NCBI RefSeq assembly: GCF_003945595.2
Contig: NW_024103874.1
Location: 3,606,001-3,670,000 of the forward strand
From: Pipra filicauda
Lineage: Eukaryota > Chordata > Aves > Passeriformes > Pipridae
Length of the DNA: 64,000 nt
Direction: 5' to 3'
Part shown: positions 51,801 through 55,345 of the stretch, one piece after another
Numbering within the stretch: the stretch's first letter is position 1
Layout: each line of letters starts with the position of its first letter
Program-made: the position numbers and the translations under genes
Notes under the pieces: model-generated
Database searches by the model: none
What the model was told of the DNA's origin: nothing
What the model saw: only the letters and a program-made list of their open reading frames with translations

Positions 51801-53995
51801 CTCCCTCATCACCAGGTCTTCTCCATCTTCCAAGCTGCCTGCCTGGAGCCAGGAAAACAGGACAGAGTACAAACTGAATATGGCTTTGAAGACATTATCT
51901 TGAAGCCTCCAATTTCCCACCAAACTCTGGCAGATTCAATATTAATTGTAACGCTCCTGCTTTTGACGCTACAGTAAGACAAAACAGGGAAAACATTTAA
52001 TATGAACCAAGGGAAGGGAGGAAGATCATCTTAGACCTCTTCCCCATTCTAGAGCCTGATATCACATTTAGCAAAAGGACTGCAACTGCAAGGAGAGAAA
52101 ATGGCCATGGAAGACACATTATTAAGACGTATTCCCTACATCCAGCACATATTACCCTCTAATCCTGTCATCACCTACAGAGTAAGTCAGTCAGATCAGG
52201 AGGTTCAACAACAGTAAAATATGAAAAGTGAAAGAAAAGCAAAACATTGCCCTGGAAAGATAAGAGGTACTGCAGGACCTCGAGTAGGTTGCTAGAAGAT
52301 CCTTTCTCTTTATTATAGAATTTGTCCTTATGGACCTGAAGTTCCCACAGCCAGAGACAATTAAAAATAAATAAATAAAAAGCAAAGCTGGCTTTCAGAA
52401 AGGACAAGATGATGTAGCTTCTTGTCCTGAATAATCCTCATGCCCCTTGATGAGGCCTGGTGTTATCACAAGTACAATCACACACAGTCCAGGTCCTGGC
52501 CCTAAGGAGATAGAAATGGGAAAAGAATAGTGACAGAGAGACACTGAGATGCACGTTATAAGGGTCAAGGAGATCCTCCTAGAAGAGCTTCATCAATCAT
52601 AACACAGGGTCTGTAGTATCTTCTTACACTTCAGCAAGTAGAAAGCAAAAAAAAAAAAAGGGGGGGAGGGGAGGAATTGCAGAGAGATTCTGGGGAGACA
52701 TTTCTCCCAATCCCCCTGAAAAAACAGCTTCCCTCCATTCCCACGTAGTGAGCCCTCAGTCCCAGCCTTCACACTGCCCCCCTACAACCCTCTCAGCACG
52801 AAGGGGGGAATATTCCCAGGCAGCTCCGGGGGTGGGCGGGTGGGAGAAGGCGCTGTGCAAGGTGGGGTGTTGTGGCCTGAATTCCCCCCCTTGCTGGGAC
52901 CCGGCGTTGTGACAACCCCCCCTTGAGGGCAGAGGAGGAACGGGAGTGTTGGATGCCCCCTCCAAGCCCCTGGAACAAGAGAAGGGGTGCGGGGGGGAAT
53001 ATCAAGTCAGGCAGATATTGGGGGGGGAAGCATTTTGAGGGACTTCCTCCCCTTGAAATCCCCCCTCGCTTCCTCCTCTACAGGAAATAGGTGTCATGAT
53101 TAATAACACCCCCTTCCACTTCAGCAACAGCGAAGGGGGAGGGGAAGGAGCATTTACACAGACAGCTAAGGCGGCATTATCGAGAGGGAATCCCCCCCAT
53201 AACCTCCACCCCTGGAGAGGGAAGGGGAGCAGTCACAGGCGGCACAGGAGGCACAGCCATGACCGAGGGGGTGGGCTCTGCCTCCCCTCAGCCCCCGGGA
53301 TTAACAGAGCCCTTTTACACTCCAGCAACAAGGACAGGAAAAGCAGAGGGGACCGGCGGAGTCACGGACGGGCACTGCCGGCTCCTTCTGCGGGGCGGCT
53401 GCCCCCACACATGATCCAACACCCTCGAGTAAGCACGGGCGAGGAGGGAAAATAAAGGGGAGGGAGCAAGGCGCGGATACACACCGAGGGGGCATGATGA
53501 GGGGAGGCTCTCCCCCGTATGATCGATACCACCCTTTGCACTCCCGCTCCTGCCACAACGAGAAGGAGGAGAGAGGGAAAAGGGGGGAAAGCAGAGAGGG
53601 AAGGAGGCAGCGGGAGCTGGGGAGTGGGGGGAGGGGAGGGCCCCTCTCCCTCAGAGCCCCCCACCCCTGCCCACGTTACCTGCTTTTGTGATCTCTGGGG
53701 CACTCAGTCCCATCTTGCTGCCGCTGCCGCTCTCTGTTTGGGCATTAGCATTGCCTCCTACTACTACTCCTCCAGGGCTGGGGCTTGGGCTGCTGCTGCT
53801 ACTGCTGCCGCTCACAACATGGTTCCCCAGCAGCCCCCCAGCGGCCCTCAGGGGCTCCTGCGCCTTGTGGTGCTGGTGGTGGTGGCCGGAGGCCGCCAGC
53901 TGGGACTCCAGGGAGCCCACCAGGTCGCTCACCACCTTCTCATCCACCTCCGTGTTCAGGAAAACCTCATCCAGCAGATCCGAGCCCGCCGCCAT
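18696..53995 (-). CDS. TAF4: TAF4, TFIID core subunit (complete coding span, 16 exons)
   Basis: TAF4 is a nuclear scaffold subunit of TFIID. It pairs with TAF12 through a histone fold and receives activators such as Sp1, CREB and E-proteins. Sixteen exons can be joined (minus strand): 53995-53680, 51741-50653, 33138-32972, 32239-32120, 30449-30330, 29595-29473, 28822-28733, 27637-27383, 27198-27054, 26540-26426, 25781-25612, 24977-24847, 24224-24099, 22703-22647, 22562-22443, 18863-18696. Phases agree at every junction, giving 3,312 nt or 1,103 residues, against about 1,085 in human. The N-terminus begins [12 protein letters not shown], which fits TAF4 and not the shorter-fronted paralogue TAF4B. 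Visible domains are TAFH (about residues 605-695), the histone fold (about 848-925), a PRKKRKV nuclear signal (about 1032-1038) and a C-terminus ending LLLYKAFLK. No frameshift or internal stop was seen. The start is the first ATG after a CpG-island 5' UTR and matches the family N-terminus. UTR limits are not certain. Confidence 0.97.
18864..22442 (-). other. TAF4: TAF4 intron 15 (3.6 kb)
   Basis: This GT-AG intron lies before the terminal exon. It is AT-rich except for a CpG-dense patch at about 19,690-19,880 carrying a CTCF-like motif. No open frame or repeat of note was recognised elsewhere in it. Confidence 0.85.
19775..19788 (+). promoter_or_regulatory. CTCF-like motif in a CpG patch
   Basis: CCGGCAGGTGGCGC follows the CTCF core pattern (CC, variable, S, YAG, RKGGC, RS) apart from G for A at the third position, which is tolerated. 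It lies in a roughly 190-bp island of CpG-rich sequence within AT-rich intron 15, about 0.9 kb from the terminal exon. Confidence 0.5.
22443..22562 (-). CDS. TAF4: TAF4 coding exon 15, nuclear localisation signal
   Basis: This 120-nt symmetric exon encodes [20 protein letters not shown], then [10 protein letters not shown] and [17 protein letters not shown] has the form of a classical SV40-type nuclear localisation signal. The donor is GAG followed by GTACAGT. The acceptor sits in a run of CAG/ATGCAG repeats, so alternative in-frame acceptors 6, 9 or 12 nt downstream are possible. I chose the first because it restores the family sequence [12 protein letters not shown]. Confidence 0.92.
22647..22703 (-). 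CDS. TAF4: TAF4 coding exon 14 (small)
   Basis: This 57-nt symmetric exon encodes [19 protein letters not shown], identical to the human peptide as I recall it. The acceptor is GTCAACACAG and the donor is GAG followed by GTGAGTG. It continues the charged helix between the histone fold and the nuclear signal. It is separated from exon 15 by an intron of only 84 nt. Confidence 0.95.
22704..24098 (-). other. TAF4: TAF4 intron 13, GC-AG type
   Basis: This 1,395-nt intron starts GCAAGT (24,098-24,093) and ends CAACACAG before exon 14. It contains a CR1 3' fragment at 23,256-23,527 in the same orientation as TAF4. The only alternative GT donor nearby (after AAGGCAA) would add five bases and break the frame. 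Confidence 0.88.
23256..23527 (-). mobile_element. CR1 LINE 3' fragment
   Basis: About 270 bp with CR1 hallmarks lie in minus orientation in TAF4 intron 13, the same direction as the gene. They include the end of the reverse-transcriptase frame ([20 protein letters not shown] on the minus strand), the segment corresponding to dominant CR1 3' sequence (agggatggtgactcaaccactgccctgggcag) split here only by divergence, and a degraded tail near 23,256. It is 5'-truncated, as nearly all CR1 copies are. Confidence 0.9.
24099..24224 (-). CDS. TAF4: TAF4 coding exon 13, charged helical region; GC donor
   Basis: This 126-nt symmetric exon encodes [20 protein letters not shown], then [20 protein letters not shown] and AK, a highly charged and probably long helical or coiled-coil region. 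The acceptor is TATTTTCAG. The donor after AAK is GCAAGT, not GT. That position is required because AAK must join to SRSRQED of exon 14, and the surrounding AAG|GCAAGT fits the known GC-AG donor consensus. Confidence 0.94.
24847..24977 (-). CDS. TAF4: TAF4 coding exon 12, histone-fold end
   Basis: This 131-nt exon (phase 1 to phase 0) encodes [20 protein letters not shown], then [20 protein letters not shown] and ISYK. It completes the histone-fold module and leads into the C-terminal helical region. The acceptor is CTGATTGTAG and the donor is AAG followed by GTAACTG. Differences from human are conservative (for example Leu to Ile, Ile to Leu). Confidence 0.95.
25612..25781 (-). CDS. TAF4: TAF4 coding exon 11, histone-fold start
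   Basis: This 170-nt exon (phase 2 to phase 1) encodes [20 protein letters not shown], then [20 protein letters not shown] and [16 protein letters not shown]. It forms the first helices of the histone fold that pairs with TAF12 inside TFIID. Compared with human, as I recall it, FLLQAPLQ has become FLFPAPLQ. The acceptor is TTCTTTAAG and the donor is ATAG followed by GTATGTTG. Confidence 0.95.
26426..26540 (-). CDS. TAF4: TAF4 coding exon 10
   Basis: This 115-nt exon (phase 1 to phase 2) encodes [20 protein letters not shown], then [18 protein letters not shown]. It connects the activator-binding half of the protein to the histone-fold half. The acceptor is GTCTTGCAG and the donor is TTTTAG followed by GTGAGG. 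It is too short and too Met-poor to show as an open frame of its own. Confidence 0.94.
26832..26990 (-). mobile_element. CR1 LINE 3' fragment
   Basis: The tail ttcatagaatcacagaatgg is followed by gggttggaagagaccttaa and the usual CR1 3' region, giving a 5'-truncated copy of about 160 bp in TAF4 intron 9. It is in the same orientation as TAF4 and less diverged than the copy in intron 13. Confidence 0.92.
27054..27198 (-). CDS. TAF4: TAF4 coding exon 9
   Basis: This 145-nt exon (phase 0 to phase 1) encodes [20 protein letters not shown], then [20 protein letters not shown] and IQLNQLQT. The block is strongly conserved with human TAF4. The acceptor is TACTTGCAG and the donor is ACAG followed by GTAAGAGG. 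Confidence 0.95.
27383..27637 (-). CDS. TAF4: TAF4 coding exon 8, Gln-rich region
   Basis: This 255-nt symmetric exon (85 codons) encodes [20 protein letters not shown] at the end of the TAFH domain, then a Gln run (QQQQ), a Thr/Ala/Val-rich segment and [19 protein letters not shown]. Gln-rich segments of TAF4 are contact sites for Sp1 and CREB. The acceptor follows a long pyrimidine tract (TTTCCTTTCCTCTCTTCCAG). The donor is CTG followed by GTACGTGAG, chosen because it joins in frame to V-IQQ of exon 9. Confidence 0.94.
28733..28822 (-). CDS. TAF4: TAF4 coding exon 7, TAFH domain second half
   Basis: This 90-nt symmetric exon encodes [20 protein letters not shown] followed by [10 protein letters not shown], the remaining helices of the TAFH domain. 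The acceptor is GTTTTAAAG and the donor is AAG followed by GTAACTTG. Skipping it alone would keep the frame but remove half of the fold. Confidence 0.95.
29473..29595 (-). CDS. TAF4: TAF4 coding exon 6, TAFH (NHR1) domain first half
   Basis: This 123-nt symmetric exon encodes 41 residues: [20 protein letters not shown], then [21 protein letters not shown]. It is the first helical part of the TAFH/NHR1 domain, which in this family binds hydrophobic motifs of activators and E-proteins. It differs from the human sequence, as I recall it, at about one position. The acceptor is CCTCCTAAG and the donor is GTAAGA. Splice forms lacking TAFH exons are known for human TAF4, and the phase-0 borders here would allow the same. 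Confidence 0.96.
30250..30291. repeat. TG/TA/CATA microsatellite
   Basis: A compound simple repeat of TG, TA and CATA units lies in TAF4 intron 5, about 40 bp from exon 5. It is likely polymorphic. Confidence 0.75.
30330..30449 (-). CDS. TAF4: TAF4 coding exon 5
   Basis: This 120-nt symmetric exon encodes 40 residues beginning [10 protein letters not shown] and including [17 protein letters not shown], matching the linker just before the TAFH domain in human TAF4. The acceptor is TTCTCTGCAG and the donor is GTAAGACAC. An in-frame second AG six bases into the exon could serve as an alternative acceptor. Confidence 0.95.
30609..30622 (+). promoter_or_regulatory. CTCF-like motif in TAF4 intron 4
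   Basis: CCACCAGATGGCAC matches the CTCF core consensus CCASYAGRKGGCRS at all 14 positions. It lies in AT-rich intron 4, about 160 bp from exon 5. Confidence 0.5.
32120..32239 (-). CDS. TAF4: TAF4 coding exon 4
   Basis: This 120-nt symmetric exon (phase 0 at both ends, 40 codons) encodes [20 protein letters not shown] followed by SQAQTTVQP and a Thr-rich end. The human protein reads almost the same. The acceptor is CTCTTCCCCAG and the donor is GTGAGTGTG. It is the first of five successive symmetric exons, so it can be skipped without a frameshift. Confidence 0.95.
32620..32840 (+). mobile_element. CR1 LINE 3' fragment
   Basis: This fragment is antisense to TAF4 in intron 3 and about 130 bp from exon 3. 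It reads through gatattaggaataaattcttt, ggtggtgaggcactggcaca, aaggtcccttccaacccaaa and the terminal attctatgaatctatga repeat, the standard CR1 3' end. Confidence 0.93.
32972..33138 (-). CDS. TAF4: TAF4 coding exon 3
   Basis: This 167-nt exon runs from phase 1 to phase 0. It encodes [20 protein letters not shown], an Ala/Gln repeat ([14 protein letters not shown]) and [18 protein letters not shown], nearly identical to human TAF4. The acceptor is TGTTTTCCAG and the donor is CAG followed by GTCAGC. It is separated from exon 2 by the longest intron in the gene (17.5 kb). Confidence 0.96.
33139..50652 (-). other. TAF4: TAF4 intron 2 (17.5 kb)
   Basis: This is the largest intron, GT-AG, AT-rich and mostly unique sequence. 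I see one MIR-like SINE (45,650-45,816), several poly(A) runs (46,909 and 48,817 regions, 49,427 region), and no CR1 copy. Two long open frames on the plus strand (34,320-34,862 and 39,827-40,405) are not recognisable and are within chance expectation for a window of this size. The stretch 39,800-40,400 is noticeably more GC-rich than its surroundings. Confidence 0.85.
45650..45816 (+). repeat. MIR-like (CORE-SINE) ancient SINE fragment
   Basis: The sequence has the order typical of MIR elements: gccact, then a segment close to ccttgggcaagtcacttaac, a pyrimidine-rich ttttccccagct stretch, and near the end ttgcaaggattaa and tgtaaaatgctttgaaa. It is strongly diverged, as expected for an amniote-age SINE, and lies antisense to TAF4 in intron 2. 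The assignment rests on remembered consensus. Confidence 0.65.
50653..51741 (-). CDS. TAF4: TAF4 coding exon 2, activator-binding region
   Basis: This 1,089-nt exon (phase 1 at both ends, 363 codons) is the largest. It encodes a low-complexity region rich in Ser, Thr, Ala, Gly, Val, Pro and Asn that matches the long N-terminal region of mammalian TAF4. Anchors shared with human are [29 protein letters not shown] and [15 protein letters not shown]. It starts after TTTTGCAG and ends CCACCAG followed by GTAAGTAAG. The avian version is much less Pro/Ala-biased than the human one. Its first codons ([13 protein letters not shown]) have decayed copies in the adjoining intron. Confidence 0.96.
51742..53679 (-). 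other. TAF4: TAF4 intron 1
   Basis: This 1.94 kb GT-AG intron is GC- and C-rich over its first kilobase (52,740-53,679 on the plus strand) and more AT-rich near exon 2. It holds a purine-rich tract (plus strand, about 53,566-53,644), a poly(A)/poly(G) run near 52,648-52,674, and the degenerate tandem array described separately. No other coding sequence is seen. Confidence 0.85.
52770..53600. repeat. Degenerate ~105-115 bp tandem array related to the exon 2 splice acceptor
   Basis: Copies of a motif are found at about 53,090, 53,196, 53,297, 53,408 and 53,517, with weaker ones near 52,779 and 52,895. The copy at 53,090-53,114 matches 51,701-51,725 of TAF4 exon 2 at 24 of 25 bases (shared core atgattaataacaccccc). 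The copy at 53,517-53,560 also keeps the tgcactcc and gctcctgc parts that form the exon 2 acceptor. Translated on the minus strand the copies read [13 protein letters not shown] and [14 protein letters not shown], against [15 protein letters not shown] in exon 2. Spacing is irregular and the copies have diverged. Confidence 0.6.
53680..53995 (-). CDS. TAF4: TAF4 coding exon 1 (residues 1-105)
   Basis: This 316-nt exon carries the start codon in the context AAAGATGG and ends in phase 1 at CAAAAGCAG followed by GTAACG. It encodes the conserved front block ([23 protein letters not shown]), a His-rich patch (GHHHQHH), the motif GNHVVSG, and a Ser/Pro/Gly linker. The reading frame hits a stop shortly past the donor (near 53,651), so an intron is required here. 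As I recall the mammalian gene, this part is continuous with the next block in one very large exon; if so, the intron differs between birds and mammals. Confidence 0.95.
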
Positions 53996-53999
53996 CTTT
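53989..53999 (-). promoter_or_regulatory. YY1 site overlapping the TAF4 start codon
   Basis: The minus strand reads AAGATGGCGGC, an exact match to the YY1 consensus, and its ATG is the TAF4 initiation codon. YY1 sites just downstream of transcription starts and overlapping translation starts are typical of housekeeping genes. Confidence 0.75.
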
Positions 54000-54020
54000 T
54001 TTTCGGAGGGTTCCTGTGAG

Positions 54021-54075
54021 CGCTCCCTCCTCCCCCCCCTCCCCTTTCACTCCTCCCTCCTCCCCCCGCCCCGCT
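54021..54075 (-). other. G-rich, quadruplex-prone tract in the TAF4 5' UTR or core promoter
   Basis: On the TAF4 sense strand there are at least six runs of three to seven G within about 55 nt, separated by short A/G loops. This satisfies the simple pattern for intramolecular G-quadruplex formation in DNA and, if transcribed, in the 5' UTR. Confidence 0.6.
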
Positions 54076-54099
54076 CGCACCCGCTCCCCCCGCACCAAC

Positions 54100-54111
54100 C
54101 GCGCACGCGCG
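54100..54111. promoter_or_regulatory. NRF1 palindrome
   Basis: CGCGCACGCGCG fits the NRF1 consensus YGCGCAYGCGCR at every position. It lies about 105 bp upstream of the TAF4 start codon, inside the CpG island, where NRF1 usually acts in TATA-less promoters. Confidence 0.65.
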
Positions 54112-54162
54112 CGCGCCCGGCCCTCACATCACCGGGCCGGGCAGGGATTCCGCCCGCCGCTG

Positions 54163-54188
54163 ATTGGCCGGCGCCCGCGCTATAAAAG
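54163..54188 (+). promoter_or_regulatory. CCAAT-box and TATA-box pair facing away from TAF4
   Basis: ATTGG (inverted CCAAT, 54,163-54,167) lies 13 bp before TATAAAAG (54,181-54,188). The TATA box points to the plus strand, predicting a start near 54,210-54,215, away from TAF4. The match is canonical and sits in otherwise extremely GC-rich DNA. No recognised gene follows, so the product may be a divergent noncoding RNA. Chance occurrence cannot be excluded. Confidence 0.5.
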
Positions 54189-54652
54189 GCCGTGCAAATG
54201 GCTGCGAACGCTTAGTTGGGAGTCGGGCGGCGGCGGCGGCTCCGCGCGGGCCGCGGGGCGGGCGGGGGCTGCGGCCCCCTCGGTGTGGCCGCGCCGCGGG
54301 CGCGGGTTGGTGCGGGGGGCCCGTGCGGGGCAGGGCGGGGGGGCGGCCGCGGCCGCCGGCGGCTCTTTGTCTGCCTCGGCCCAAAATGGCTGCATGTTTT
54401 TCCCTGCTGCTCCCTGCGTCCGGGTCTCCCCCGCCGGCGCGAGTCTGAAGGGCGCCCCGCACCTGTGCCAGCTGCGTGTAACTGATCCACCGGCGGGGCG
54501 GGCGGGGTGCACGCCCAGCCCCGGGCGGGGGCAGCGGGCGAGGAGGAGCCCCTGTGCCTGCCTCCCTCCCTCCCTCCGCCGCTGGCGGGGCGACCCGGGG
54601 GCCGCAGCCCCTCGGCGCGGCCGGGCCGCGGGGGCGGGTGCCGGGCGCGGTC

Positions 54653-54662
54653 TGACTCAGCA
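54653..54662. promoter_or_regulatory. MARE / NF-E2-type element
   Basis: TGACTCAGCA (reverse complement TGCTGAGTCA) matches the NF-E2/NRF2-small-MAF recognition element, which also contains an AP-1 core. It lies about 660 bp upstream of the TAF4 start codon at the distal part of the CpG island. Confidence 0.45.
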
Positions 54663-54975
54663 CGGCCGGGGAAAGCGCTGCGAGCCCGGGCGCCGCGGAG
54701 GGAAAAGGGAGAGGAGAGAGGGGAGGCGGGGGGGAGAAGAGAAGGAGGGAGACGGCGATTTTGAACGGTCCAGTCGCAGCTGCGAGCCGGCACGGCAGGG
54801 CGATCCCCGCCCGTGTGTCAGCCCGCGTTACACCCCCGGCGCCGCTTAACCCTTGTGGGGGAGCCGCGCTCCGCGCAGCGCCCGGCGGGCAGCGCTGACC
54901 CCCGAGGGTCGGCCCGCGGGCATCGGGCCGGGCGCTGCCGGCAGGTGGGACACGGTCGCGTATACGGGAGGCGGC

Positions 54976-54999
54976 TGCACTTTGACCTTGTTGTGCAAC
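54976..54999. promoter_or_regulatory. DR1 nuclear-receptor element next to a C/EBP-like palindrome
   Basis: The minus strand reads AGGTCAAAGTGCA (54,988-54,976), a direct repeat of receptor half-sites with one-base spacing (HNF4/RXR type), and the preceding ACA resembles the extension used by ERR. Directly beside it GTTGTGCAAC (54,990-54,999) is a near-consensus C/EBP palindrome. The pair marks the outer edge of the CpG island. Confidence 0.45.
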
Positions 55000-55023
55000 C
55001 ATCATAAAGGAAGTAAATAACGT

Positions 55024-55047
55024 AAAAAAAAAAAAAAAAAAAAAAAA
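55024..55047 (+). repeat. 24-base poly(A) run
   Basis: An uninterrupted A run marks the edge between the CpG island and the AT-rich upstream flank. It could be a simple repeat or the remnant tail of a retroposed sequence. No retroposed body can be identified before it. Confidence 0.8.
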
Positions 55048-55163
55048 GGTACAACCCGCCTTTCAATAAGCGCGCTCTTCTTGCCGAGCGCTGTTTCCCC
55101 GGAAAAGCTGGATTGCTGGAACAATATTGCCAGATGCTACGATTTATCTTTCGGGGAATAAAA

Positions 55164-55345
55164 ATCATAGAATCGTCAAGGTTGGGAGAGACCTTTAAGA
55201 TAAAGTCCAAGCATAAACCCAGCACTACCATTGTAACCCCTGAGCTACTAAACCACATCATCCAGCGCCAGGTCCAGATGCCCCTTAAACACCTCCACCA
55301 CCTCCCTGGCAACCTATTCCAGTGCCTGATTCAACTTAACTTTCA
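55164..55345 (-). mobile_element. CR1 LINE 3' fragment upstream of TAF4
   Basis: The tail atcatagaatcgtcaaggtt is followed by gggagagaccttta and diverged CR1 3' sequence ending near the cctggcaacctattccagtg block. It lies about 1.2 kb upstream of the TAF4 start codon, just outside the CpG island and the poly(A) run. Confidence 0.85.

Larger units (their letters stand above)
53640..54990. promoter_or_regulatory. CpG island over the TAF4 promoter and exon 1
   Basis: GC content and CpG density rise abruptly for about 1.35 kb around TAF4 exon 1 and fall again at about 55,000. No TATA box lies on the TAF4 strand. This is the usual housekeeping-type promoter of a general transcription factor. The exact TAF4 start site cannot be read from sequence but probably falls between about 54,010 and 54,150. 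Confidence 0.9.

Noticed and set aside
18696..53995. Assignment to the paralogue TAF4B
   Set aside because: The N-terminus [12 protein letters not shown], the exon 2 and 3 anchor peptides and the C-terminus agree with TAF4. TAF4B lacks this N-terminal block.
53785..54849. 354-codon open frame on the plus strand across the CpG island
   Set aside because: Arg/Pro/Gly/Ala-rich translation of very GC-rich DNA, where stop codons are rare. It is antisense to TAF4 exon 1 and shows no domain.
54124..55005. 293-codon open frame on the minus strand upstream of TAF4
   Set aside because: Again a product of stop-poor GC-rich DNA. It does not connect in frame to TAF4, whose family N-terminus starts at 53,995.
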